From contig CAJVPJ010000773.1 of the NCBI GenBank assembly GCA_910592205.1, forward strand, positions 1 through 16,934: 16,934 nucleotides of DNA, in the 5' to 3' direction. The position numbers and the translations under genes were made by a program. Shown piece by piece: positions 1 to 9,855 of this stretch (positions are counted from its first letter, which is position 1; each line of letters starts with the position of its first letter). A model generated the notes under the pieces. It was given only the letters and a program-made list of their open reading frames with translations. It searched no databases and was not told where the DNA came from. This DNA is from Paraglomus occultum (lineage: Eukaryota; Glomeromycota; Glomeromycetes; Paraglomerales; Paraglomeraceae).

Positions 1-3000
1 TATGACGTTATCCCAAGATCTATGCAGTTTTTCATGTTGAGATTTGGTATTTGAGGTGCCAATAATACGACAGGAATATATCGAAGATGTGAAATCTCAC
101 GAAGAGGCTCGACAATAGACAAATCATCCACGATAACTGTATCAAACAATGGTGCATCATTATTACGAGAACTTGCTATATTAGCTGCTTCCTCAACGGA
201 ACTGGCCAATTTTGGTCGCAACTTCAAATCTTCGAGGGACTTTGCTACTCCGGTCGTGTCATGCAAAGTATCGATAAACAAAATGTGTCGCCCGTGCCAT
301 GGACTCATCTTCTGTTCAACCAGTTCAGGTGACATAGTTCCCAACTTCACTTTTACGGTAAAGAAGAACTGCGATCCACGCTCGTAAACACTCTTCACCC
401 ACAAATTACCGCCCATGAGGGATACCAATCGTTTTGAAATTGAAAGTCCCAGTCCAGTTCCACCATATTTTCTTGTTGTTGAACCGTCAGCCTGACAGAA
501 GGTGTCAAATATCATGTCCAGTTTATCTTCTTGAATACCAATGCCTGAATCGGAAACACAAAATTCCAATGTGACTTGATTGTTATTGATTTCCCTAGTG
601 TGAACGGAAAGGACAACAACACCCTCGGTCGTAAATTTGATGGCATTTCCAATAAGGTTCGTGATGACCTGACGCATTCTGAGAGGATCTCCGATTAGTT
701 GATCTGGAATGTTATTATCTACTTCGTATATTAGATCCAATTTCTTCTGATTTGCCTTTACTGCCAGCGTTTTTAATACGCCAAAGACCGCGGGGCGAAG
801 CGAAAACGTAATCTGTTCAATAGTCATGCGTCCGGCTTCAACTGTAGAATGTAAGCGGTTGTATTATTAGCAAAATGTTCGCAAAAAGCATTAAAATGCC
901 AAATAAACAATAGTCATTATACATACTCTTGGAAATATCCAGGATGTCATCGATAATAGTTAATAGAGAGTTGGCCAATGAACTTACAATCATCAAGTTT
1001 TCACGCTGCTGTCGAGTCAATTCAGTTTCCAAAGTCAGGGTGGTCATACCAATAATACCGTTCATAGGTGTACGAATCTCATGAGACATGTTGGCCAAGA
1101 ATTCACTCTTACTCCTGTTTGCAAGTTCAGCAGCTTCTCTGGCGGCTGTGTTCTTTTGAATACTATCACGCAGATTTAATACCATCTGATTGATTTTTGT
1201 TTTTAACGAATCCATTTCGCCTGATGCGTCAACAGTAATGAATTGTGAAAAATCGCCATCAGTCGCAGCAGCCGAGATTTGGGCAAATGCGCGCACTTGC
1301 GATGTAAGATTGGCAGCCATCGTGTTTACATTGGACGTGATTTCTTTCCAAGTACCGTCAACACCTTCGACTTCAGCTTGGACACCCAATTTGCCTTCTG
1401 TACCCACTTCACGAGCCACGCGAGTTACTTCAGCCGCGAATGTTGATAACTAGAAATTTACATGTGCGGAAATGACAGAGAACAACGATTGAATGAGAAA
1501 ACGCGGACGAGTCGTGACATTATATGCACTCTGCAAATTTACAAAACAAAAAGTTCGACCCTGCGAATCTTAATTTACCTGATCCACCATAGTGTTAATC
1601 GTATTCTTCAACTCCAAAACTTCACCCCTGACATCTACTGTAATCTTTTTGCTTAGATCACCGCGAGCTACGGCTTTCGAGACATTAGCGATATCACGCA
1701 CTTGTGCGGTGAGATTAGCGGCCATCGTGTTGACATTATCAGTCAGAATCTTCCATGTACCATCGACATCCTTAACCACAGCTTGACCTCCTAGTTTGCC
1801 CTCAGTACCCACCTCGCGAGCTACACGAGTTACTTCAGCTGCAAACATACGTAATTGGTCCACCATAGAGTTTACCGTGCTCTTTAATTCTAATATTTCA
1901 CCTCTGACATCAACAATAATCTTTTTACTAAGATCGCCGCAAGCTACGGCTGTTGTGACCTCGGCAATGGATCGTACTTGCGTGGTAAGATTGGCAGCCA
2001 TTATGTTGACATTGTCTGTCAAGATTTTCCAAGTACCCTCGACGTCCTTTACAACGGCTTGACCACCGAGTTTGCCCTCTGTACCGACTTCCAATGATAC
2101 ACGAGTTACTTCAGTAGCGAATGTCTGCAACTGATCCACCATAGTATTGATAGTGTTTTTCAATTCCAATACTTCTCCCCTAACGTCTACTGTAATCTTC
2201 TTGCTTAAATCTCCGCATGCTACGGCCTTTGATACACTAGCAATGTCACGTACTTGAGCAGTAAGGTTCGACGCCATAGTATTCACATTGTCCGTGAGTT
2301 CCTTCCATGTGCCACCAACATCTTTAACATGTGCCTGCACACCAAGAATACCTTCCGTACCCACCTCGCGAGCTACACGAGTTACTTCAGCTGCAAACAT
2401 ACGTAATTGGTCCACCATAGAGTTTACCGTGCTCTTTAATTCTAATATTTCACCTCTGACATCGACAGTAATCTTTTTACTAAGATCGCCGCAAGCTACA
2501 GCTGTTGTGACCTCGGCAATGGATCGTACTTGCGTGGTAAGATTGGCAGCCATTATATTGACATTGTCTGTCAAGATTTTCCAAGTACCCTCGACGTCCT
2601 TTACAACGGCTTGACCACCTAATTTGCCTTCTGTACCGACTTCCAATGATACACGAGTTACTTCAGTAGCAAACGTCTGCAACTGGTCCACCATAGTATT
2701 GATAGTGTTTTTCAGTTCCAAAATTTCTCCTCGAACATCTACTGTAATTTTCTTACTTAGATCACCACGAGCTACGGCTTTTGACACGTTCGCGATATCA
2801 CGTACTTGGGCTGTGAGATTGGCAGCCATTGTGTTGACGTTATCTGTGAGAATTTTCCATGTACCATCGACACCTTGCACTTCCGCCTGACCTCCCAGTC
2901 TACCCTCGGTGCCCACTTCACGTGCGACACGTGTTACCTCCGCAGCAAACAAACGTAATTGTTCCACCTGTTACACACGTAAACATTACGTATTAGAAAC

Positions 3001-4723
3001 AAATATATCTTGGAATGTAAAAAAAAAATAAAATTTTGACACAGAAAAAACTGTTGACATACCATAGTATTTATCGTCACTTTTAGCTCTAATATTTCTC
3101 CCTGTACAGGTACGGTAACTTTTCTTGACAAATCACCACAGGCCACGGCTTTACATACAGTAGCAATATCACGCACTTGACCGGTAAGATTAGATGCCAT
3201 AAGATTTACATTGTCTGTGAGGTCTTTCCATATGCCGCCAAGATCCTTTATATTAGCTTGTCCACCCAATTTTCCTTCCGTGCCTACTTCGACAGATACA
3301 CGAGTCACTTCTGTAGCAAAAGTTTGAAGCTACAGGGAGGTAACAACAACGTCCCCGTTAATAATTCCATACATACATACTATCTTTTTGCTGTTGCAAA
3401 ACAAAAACGTAGATTCGAAATTCTTACCTGATCAACCATAGTATTAATCGTATTCTTCAACTCTAAAATTTCTCCTTTCACGTCTACTGTAATCTTTTTG
3501 CTTAGGTCACCGCGAGCTACAGCTTTTGAGACATTAGCAATATCACGCACTTGTGCAGTAAGGTTAGCGGCCATCGTATTGACGTTATCAGTAAGAATTT
3601 TCCAAGTGCCATCCACGCCTTGGACTTGTGCTTGCACGCCCAGTTTACCCTCTGTACCGACATCATGTGCGACACGTGTTACTTCGGATGCGAACGAATT
3701 CAATTGGTCAACTACAGATATAGAGATTTGAATATAGGTTTTAGGTAAGTAAGTAAATAACCAGTGCCGAGCAATATAAATAAAACAGCAAGCAAGCAAG
3801 TAAGCAACCCCCATTTTCTAGGAAAGAAAAGCGTTACCCATAGTGTTTATCGTATTTTTCAGAACCAGAGTTTCACCCTTGACTTCAACCGTGATCTTTT
3901 TGCTCAAATCACCACGCGCTACCGAGGTACAAACTTCAGCAATGTCTCTGACTTGCTTGGAGTGATTACTAGTGACCAAATTTAAATTAACCACAAACTC
4001 CTTCCAAGCTCCGTCCAAGTCTTGGTTTTGTGCCTTGACACCCAATTTTCCTTCATCACCAACTTCGCGAGCAACATGAATGAGTTCGAGAAAGAGACCG
4101 TCAATAGTATCAGCCATGGTGTTGATTGCATTCTTAAGAGTCAACATTTGACCCGAGGCGTATGGACATGTGATGCGACGCTTAAAGTCGCCTGCTGTTA
4201 CGGCTAATGCTACTTCTACGCTCTGTTGCAGACAAACCGGGCAGACGCGTTCATCATGAAAGACGGGATGTTTTTGTCCAGTGAATAGGTTAGAAGGATA
4301 AGCCGGTGCGCTTAGATGATGTGTTTTTGATATATCTAAGCCAGCGTCACCCGCACTGGCAATAATTGTATTATCAGTTTGTAAATTTGATAATCGTGCG
4401 CTAGAATAGTCGGTAGAATCGATTGATGTTATACTAGGAGATGAGGCTGAACTAAGAGGGTCGGTATCACTTGAGTTATCGGTTGTTATGCCATCTCTGG
4501 GATTAATGATTATTACAGAATCGGTTTCACTGAGTAGTGCTTGATACTTGGCTGCCTCTTTTTCGAGATATAATTGGCGGTCAACGAGTTGTTTTATTGC
4601 AGCTTCGAATTCTTTGTACTGTTCAACATTATTATCCGGATAGGAGAGGTTTTGGCAGTAATTTAGGTTGCCCGCATTGATGTTTTTTATGACATCGGTC
4701 ACGTATCCCAATACCTCCGTCAT
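1..4723 (-). CDS. NIK1: Group III hybrid histidine kinase (Nik1/Os-1 type), six exons in view, C-terminus beyond the left edge
   Basis: Exons read 4723-3838, 3711-3428, 3329-3063, 2967-1579, 1449-927 and 841-1. All five introns are GT-AG and the joined frame stays open for 1396 codons. Residues 1-167 hold a predicted coiled coil (about 36-65), a Ser/Thr-rich stretch (65-115) and a CPVC motif. Ten HAMP units span about 168-1038. The HisKA H-box [10 protein letters not shown] carries phospho-acceptor His1065. The ATPase domain shows the N-box LIGNAIKFT (near 1182), DSGIG (1214) and GGTGLGL (1243). A degenerate receiver-like segment ([21 protein letters not shown]) runs to the edge; the true receiver with its Asp must lie outside. 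No membrane segment is seen, as is usual for this cytosolic family. Known members signal through a phosphorelay to the Hog1 MAPK in osmotic stress and determine sensitivity to fludioxonil and iprodione. The start at 4723 is the first ATG after an in-frame stop near 4790; an upstream exon cannot be excluded. Confidence 0.95.
1811..2162 (-). repeat. Copy A of a nearly identical internal duplication in HAMP exon 4
   Basis: This stretch matches 2363-2714 with about ten mismatches by eye over 352 bp (roughly 97% identity) and no gap. The offset is 552 bp, exactly two 276-bp HAMP units. Neighbouring units in other registers match well as protein but much less well as DNA, so this pair is younger than the rest of the array. 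One difference changes Thr to Ile in KKIIVDV of this copy. Confidence 0.9.
2363..2714 (-). repeat. Copy B of the internal duplication in HAMP exon 4
   Basis: Partner of 1811-2162, in direct orientation. It covers the end of one unit ([10 protein letters not shown] side), the following unit beginning [17 protein letters not shown], and the start of the next. It keeps the consensus KKITVDV where copy A has KKIIVDV. Confidence 0.9.
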
Positions 4724-6190
4724 GTATTGGATTGATCTGTGATAGGAAGGATCGTATGAGACAGTTGTCGAGCCAGTGAGGATGAATTAGGGTGTGCTAT
4801 ATAGTAGGAACTATAGTGGAAACTGTCGGTTAGTTACGAGAAGGGGGAACTGTTGTCGAGAGTTAATGCGACTACTAAACCGGGATATATAAATGATGTG
4901 CCCTGGTCACATACTTAATGGAGCAATTATAGTAGCTCTTAAACAGGTATAGTTAAAAATCAGGTATGAAACTAGGTGTGAGTTTGTAGTCTACCGTTTG
5001 GTTGAATGAAACACAATTGTGATTTCACCTCGCAAACTTTTCCGACCAGTCTGGCTTCATGTACTATTTATTCATAATACAATTTGCCTGGGGGGAAAGA
5101 AGGACGACAAAAATCCTACTTTACTATTCTTTTCTCTCTCTTCTTTTCTTACCCTTTTCTTTGTAGACAAATAAATAAGTATATGTATATTTAAATGGTT
5201 AATTACCTTTTGTTATGAAGGAACGGCGTTGAATATGGTCTGTATCAATTAGTGGTTATTAAGATGGCTTTCTTAAATAAATGGAGTTGTTGAATATTTT
5301 GCAGGTTAAAAAGAAACCTTTTTACTGATGGGAAAAGCTTGTTGTGTCGAGTATAAGGGGGGATGGGACAAGTCAGTGACACTGTGTGATGGACATTGTG
5401 TAATAATTGATTGTTATGATATTAATTACTTCACGCACTGGGTATAATTCGAGCAGATTGTTATACTTACTAAAACGAATGCGGATGAAAAGGCGTACAA
5501 TTGAATTTGTATAAAAAAGAATTAAAGAATACAGCTTACTACGGAACTAAATAAGCGTACCGCTGAGCATTCAAAAAGCATGTTTATGTGCTATAGGCTC
5601 CTTTCATCCAGCCACATATGCCCAACACAATGGTACTTTCAGTCTACTCGCCGATTCTCGTCCCCTTTTTTTCACACACCCCTACCTATCGATATGTTTC
5701 TCATTGGCGAGTCATGAACTTGATTTTTCTTAGTTCTGAGTGATTACTGCGAATGCGTGATACAAATATGTGCAATAAATAATCGTCCAAACAATGTTTA
5801 TAATTGTTCTGTAAATTTCGGTTATGAGAGTAGAACATTTGGAGAGTGATCGTCGCCGGCTAAATAATCGATTTGGCGAGAATGTTGTGGAGTATTTTAG
5901 TGTTTTTAGTGCCGTTCTTTAATCACGCTGTACAATTTTGTCACAAGTATGGACCAATAATGACTTTTATGTGTAGTTTATGTTATCCAATGTTTGCTTA
6001 TTCATCACCGATTGACGTCATAATGTGAACGATGCCGAGTTGTATGAGTTCCTTATTTAGGCATTTGAATGACACAATATAAAAAAATGCCAATCCACGT
6101 TCTACCAGGTGGCACAGTAACGATCGCAAGTGTAGGCTACTAAATTGTATTTATTTGTTCGGACTTGTTGATCCATCACGCCACTCATTG
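4724..6190. promoter_or_regulatory. Upstream region of the kinase gene; no gene seen
   Basis: No coding pattern on either strand. Two TATA-like sites read toward the kinase: the palindrome CTATATAG at 4797-4804 (about 75 bp before the ATG) and ATTTATATAT at 4885-4894 (about 165 bp). A pyrimidine run on the plus strand lies at about 5118-5165. A perfect palindromic TGACGTCA (CRE/ATF type) is at 6013-6020, about 1.3 kb from the start codon. All are motif matches only, and the true transcription start is not visible. Confidence 0.3.
6013..6020. promoter_or_regulatory. Palindromic CRE-like site TGACGTCA
   Basis: Exact eight-base ATF/CREB-type palindrome. In several fungi the bZIP factors acting after Hog1 (Sko1/Atf1 type) bind such sites. 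It is far from the kinase start (about 1.3 kb), and one such match could occur by chance, so a role is only a guess. Confidence 0.25.
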
Positions 6191-6198
6191 ACACTAGG

Positions 6199-6234
6199 TT
6201 ACATACGTTACATACGTTACATGCGTTACATTCC
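6199..6234. repeat. 9-bp tandem repeat, four units
   Basis: Units are ttacatacg, ttacatacg, ttacatgcg and ttacattcc, the last two diverged. A short minisatellite-like array with no coding context. Confidence 0.85.
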
Positions 6235-6365
6235 AATGTCTCGTAGAGTTTTCGTAATATTTCTCGTTATAGCCTTTCTATCTAGCTTTTTTGACATCTA
6301 GTTCTTTGACGTCTTTTCGCAATGTAGACGTTACCTATCTTGCCGATTGGGAGAAGGATTCCTTG

Positions 6366-6582
6366 TTATTTATTCTTTCGATTTCCTCGTTTACGCATGT
6401 TCGACTGGATTTTGATCAGGCCTTTGTGCTCTGCGGGATATTCTCCGCCATGCTGGATGATGCAATAAAATAGCGTATTGGAACATCCATGTTTGGTGAG
6501 GAGCTTTAACGATTCCGTGTATTGGCGAGGTCCTCCCTGTAGCACTTTCCCCAAGATTGGCTACCTTTCCCATGTGAAACAA
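6366..6582 (-). pseudogene. Tc1-mariner-like transposase fragment, broken
   Basis: The minus strand gives the signature end of a DDE transposase: PDQNPVEHA at about 6391-6420, resembling the SPDLNPIEHxW block that holds the third catalytic acid. About 90 bp earlier on the same strand, in two different frames, lie SPIH and TESLKLLTKHG, which resemble the DNAPxH block and the helix after it. The frame is broken at least twice, and a stop replaces the expected Trp after the final motif. No inverted repeats or full-length body were found around it, so this is an old fragment. Identification rests on motif spacing alone. Confidence 0.5.
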
Positions 6583-6599
6583 ACCCCTTCCCTGTTACT

Positions 6600-6642
6600 C
6601 CCCCCCCCCACCACCTCCCACCTCTCCCCCACACCACACCCA
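6600..6642. repeat. C-rich tract (G-rich on the minus strand)
   Basis: A run of ten C at 6600-6609 is followed by clusters of C separated by A or T. On the minus strand this is a series of G runs that could fold into a quadruplex. It lies just outside the Tc1-like fragment and produces a spurious Gly/Trp-rich reading frame on the minus strand. Confidence 0.7.
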
Positions 6643-7964
6643 CTATAATATTGGGAAGAGGGTAATATTGCAGCTGTTGCCACTGTTTGACGTTGAACAA
6701 TCGACTTTTGGATTTCTTTATCTCAAGATCTCGAATTTCGATTCATGACTACCTATTGTGTTGCTTCGCCTCATTTGACAGTTGTCACATCTTTTCCGAG
6801 ACACAAAGTTTGAATGTGCATGCGGCGTGATCAAAAAGTACAAACGTCTTCTGCTACCTTTTTCGACCTTGCTTGCTACTCATCTCTAGTTTTCGCAACC
6901 CTCAGTGATCGACAACTCGTTATTTGGCATATGAATAAAAAAAATGAAACAGACGGCTGAAGGATAAAAACATTTCCCTCCCATTATGACAAACATGCTT
7001 ACCCACAAGTGTCCGGTGATCGACATCCGATAATGAAACAATCAATGGAGCTTATTCACGAAAGCGGATGAAGACTATAACCAAACAGGTTATAAATATC
7101 ATTTAAACGTGTTTACGATGTTGATTAATAATTGGCTCTAAAATAACTGACCCTCTATTGATTATACGTCACATGATTTTTATTTTTAAATATCTAAATT
7201 AAGAAAAAGTATATCTATAGTGTAAAAACTTTCTATCAAAGAAGGTTATAGAACCTCGAGTTGGAATTATCCTACTGGTGATGTGATGATACATTTAGAG
7301 TGTGTGCTGTGCAATCTGCTATAGTTACACGATTTGGATCTGGAACGCCAGCGAGTTAATTCTGTGACTAAGGCTATAGTCATACAAATAATTCACTTTA
7401 AGGAAAAACAAACCAGAAACCAATGAACACGCTCAAATAGAGTCTTAACTTTTTTGACCAAAGATATTTTTGGCTTGGAATTTAAATCAGAAAGTGTCAT
7501 AGTGGAAAATGTAGCAGCCTATTCGAGCAAACTTTTTTAAAGCACGTAAGCATTCCATTCCATTCCTTCGTCAAAGGGATTATTACTTCTTGGGCTCCCG
7601 ATCTCGATCAAGTTTTATTGTCAGTGGTCACGATTAGATAAACTTGTCTAACGTAAGAGTAGCTGCATTACGAAATTGAACCGTCATATTCACAATTATC
7701 ACATCCTTTTATGTAAATTCTCTGGGTCTCGTTTTACGGAAAAAAAAACGCCTACATGCTTGAATGAACTTTATCACATGACTATTTTAAGGCGGCGGTG
7801 ATCATTACATTTTACATTTGCGCTTAACCAAATACGGTATATTAATGTCACGTTTCGAACATTCTCAAAAGAGGGTTGGGATACGTGTCCCCGTGAGACA
7901 TTTGTAAATGAAAAAGTGATGAATGTTATGCAACACTGGTGAGGATGGGGAAACGATTTTGGCT
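6643..7964. other. Intergenic DNA without a recognisable gene
   Basis: AT-rich, with stops frequent in all frames. The only structure noticed is a short CATTC repeat at about 7550-7566 and simple A runs near 7740. No RNA gene or conserved protein fragment was recognised. Confidence 0.6.
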
Positions 7965-8016
7965 AACATGCAAGGACAACATGCAAGGACAACATGCAAG
8001 GACAACATGCGAGGAC
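7965..8016. repeat. 13-bp tandem repeat, four units
   Basis: The unit aacatgcaaggac occurs four times head to tail with a single A-to-G change in the last copy. Thirteen is not a multiple of three and the surroundings are non-coding, so this is a minisatellite and not a protein repeat. Confidence 0.9.
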
Positions 8017-9266
8017 CCCAAATTTGCAAATGAGAAAGCAACCGTGTCATGAATACCATCCCGAATGTTATATTGTGAAATTTTAATGCTGAAGTACGAG
8101 ATCTTTAAAGGATTCGCCTTCATCGCTCAATAGCTTGACGGGTTTAATGAGAGATCTTGCAAAGCAAAAATTAGATTTAGCAAAAGCACAGTTGATTGTC
8201 ATGAATACTCATATTGTTAACTGATAATATGCAGTTGTTGTGATTGGAAAACTATGTGAAGTAGGGGCTTTTGAAACAATAATTGGAAATTCATACTAGT
8301 AGGACAATTAGAGACTGGGGATATCACAATTTTACGGCAACGTAAAAAGAATGTTTTGGAAAGCAGGCCATGTGATGGGTAACCAAATTGCTCTTATTGT
8401 GATGAGATGTTTGCCAAGTTATGACATAACGTCTCAATTTTAATATGCGAGTCAATAATTCCTTCCCGACACTTTATAAACTAGTCTAAATTAGTCAATT
8501 TGTGTTGGGTAAACTCAACGATAAATTTAGATATGTTGTACGACCATAAACATGACTGTAAAGATTTATCATCTCATTTCGCATTATATTATTTACTGTT
8601 ATGATGCTTGAACGAAAAATTGTAGGAAACTGCACAACTGATTGCATAACCGATGTCACATCCATGTTTCGAAGAATACCATTTAGCACAGATTAATTGC
8701 AATGAACATTAAACTTCGTTTGGAGACTTTATGATCTTGTCGTTGCCGAGTTGATCGACAACCTTGTGCATTGATAACAAGCATGATTGCGTCATACTAA
8801 TCTAATCTGCAGATGCTTCAATTTATTGGACCCACAAGAATTTTGTAGTCTCGTGACTTTAACAGGGGTTTTTGCGGTAATCACATGAACTCACATGCGT
8901 GACTCTCACTCGTGAATAAAAAAATGCCTGGCGATGTACCCGAATTTAGCAATTAGAAAAGGTGGAGATTTCACGGTTTCTTGCGGTAACACATGGGACA
9001 AGTGAATAAGAAGAATGGTCTGAGTAAAACGCGTACAATCAACTATATGATACATGTGAGAGTTTATACTTTCGGTGAATAAGGTTGGTTGTGCCTATCT
9101 CATTGTATCAATGACCAGTCCCAAATTTTAGTTCTTATTATTTCTCACCCCCTAAAGCAAATATTCTTAATTTAAGCGATTGTCCGGCAGAAATATTCGA
9201 TTTGAGCCTAAGTTCAGCGACCTTTTTATAGACGTGTGACGCTGTGGAGTGTACAATAACAAGTTA
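8017..9266. other. Intergenic DNA without a recognisable gene
   Basis: No credible ORF. A weak duplication is visible: ttgcggtaa followed by cacatg occurs at about 8870-8886 and again at about 8981-8995, each followed by a gtgaataa-like string. Otherwise nothing stands out. Confidence 0.55.
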
Positions 9267-9293
9267 TACGGTGAACCCTCTATTCAAGCACAC
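9267..9293 (+). repeat. Left terminal inverted repeat of the Tigger-like element
   Basis: Starts with the TA target dinucleotide and then cggtgaaccctc. It pairs with the inverted copy at 10232-10258. Confidence 0.8.
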
Positions 9294-9329
9294 CCTCGGG
9301 AATGCATCAGAGCGTGCTTGAATAGAGGG
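9276..9329. repeat. Perfect 16-bp hairpin in the left end of the element
   Basis: ccctctattcaagcac at 9276-9291 is followed after 22 bp by its exact reverse complement at 9314-9329. A third, direct partial copy (gcatgaatagagggt) is at 9332-9346. These copies of the terminal motif are probably binding sites for the transposase; the hairpin could also form in single-stranded DNA. Confidence 0.85.
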
Positions 9330-9408
9330 ATGCATGAATAGAGGGTCAACATTTTATTGGTTACACGTGACCAGTTAAAATTTTTATTTAGTTCATATAT
9401 AAATATTA

Positions 9409-9855
9409 TTACGGCTGATTAAAAAACTCATCTATTGTCGTTTGTTTCATCACAGTTATTGATTTTAAACTAATGTAATGATCTAGTGCATTAATATGTT
9501 TTAATAATTCTTTAGAATCTTCCTGCTGTTGCAGAAATGAACGAACAACCTCCAAACTGTTCGCAGCATCGCTACAATTTACAATCGGTAATTCAACACT
9601 ATCATCAGCTTCACTATCATTAGCTTCACTGTCATCGACAACATGCACATCTGATGATTCTCTGTATATTTCAATAAGATATTCAATAAATTTGTCATTA
9701 TCAGGTACTTCGTAAACTCCGTCTTCTTCTGGATTATTCAAGAATTCGTTAATACTCATACTATCAGTTAAGTTAAGGTCTGTAACTATTTGTGCAAGTT
9801 CACTAAGTGCTGGTGAACTGTTGCAAGGAAGCTCACTTGGCTGTAACGATTTCAG
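9409..9855 (-). pseudogene. C-terminal tail of a Tigger/CENP-B-like transposase
   Basis: The frame is open from 9855 to the stop at 9409-9411, with an internal ATG at 9759. It reads SPALSELAQIVTDLNLTD, then MSINEFLNNPEEDGVYEVPD, an acidic stretch, then SLEVVRSFLQQQEDSKELLK and finally KQTTIDEFF. This order (acidic region, a SLEVVRSFL-type helix, a TTIDEFF-like end) matches my recollection of the tails of Tigger/jerky-type transposases from fungal genomes. The helix-turn-helix, CENP-B and DDE domains that should come before it are absent: the frame closes at 9856-9858 and the right part of the element is non-coding. A polyadenylation-like AATAAA lies at 9383-9388. It is best read as the remnant left by an internal deletion, not a separate small gene. 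Confidence 0.7.

Larger units (their letters stand above)
1162..4222 (-). repeat. Ten-unit HAMP array inside the histidine kinase
   Basis: Each unit is about 92 residues and reads roughly: [17 protein letters not shown], then [41 protein letters not shown] and NLTAQVR. In this family such a unit pairs a canonical HAMP with a divergent HAMP-like half; the array works as a signal converter between sensor input and the kinase. Counting the GDL/GDF landmark gives ten units: two in exon 1, one each in exons 2 and 3, five in exon 4 and one in exon 5. The first ([18 protein letters not shown]) and the last ([17 protein letters not shown]) are the most divergent; the inner ones are very alike. As far as I know, characterised ascomycete and yeast relatives carry about five or six units. 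Exon 4 is 463 codons, which is five times 92 plus three. Confidence 0.9.

Noticed and set aside
1552-1570. A GTTCGACCC string resembling a tRNA B-box
   Set aside because: It is inside kinase intron 4; no A-box, acceptor stem or anticodon arm can be built around it.
1190-3748. A series of plus-strand ORFs of 64-108 codons (for example 1592-1786, 1796-2062, 2288-2614, 2624-2890, 3498-3731) with similar repeated translations
   Set aside because: They are antisense to the HAMP exons. They look alike only because the sense strand is repetitive, and the spliced minus-strand frame explains the region completely.
1162-4222. Regular repeats that might suggest a CRISPR array or satellite
   Set aside because: The 276-bp period is in frame, varies mostly at synonymous positions and encodes HAMP domains.
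6291-6473. 60-codon plus-strand ORF
   Set aside because: It is antisense to the Tc1-like transposase fragment and has no sensible composition.
6506-6700. Gly/Trp-rich minus-strand ORF
   Set aside because: Its unusual composition comes from the C-rich tract at 6600-6642.
7865-8123. Two overlapping minus-strand ORFs with CCPCML repeats
   Set aside because: The repeated residues are the 13-bp minisatellite read in two frames.
8495-8689. 64-codon minus-strand ORF
   Set aside because: No recognisable motif, no splice partners and an AT-rich setting; consistent with chance.
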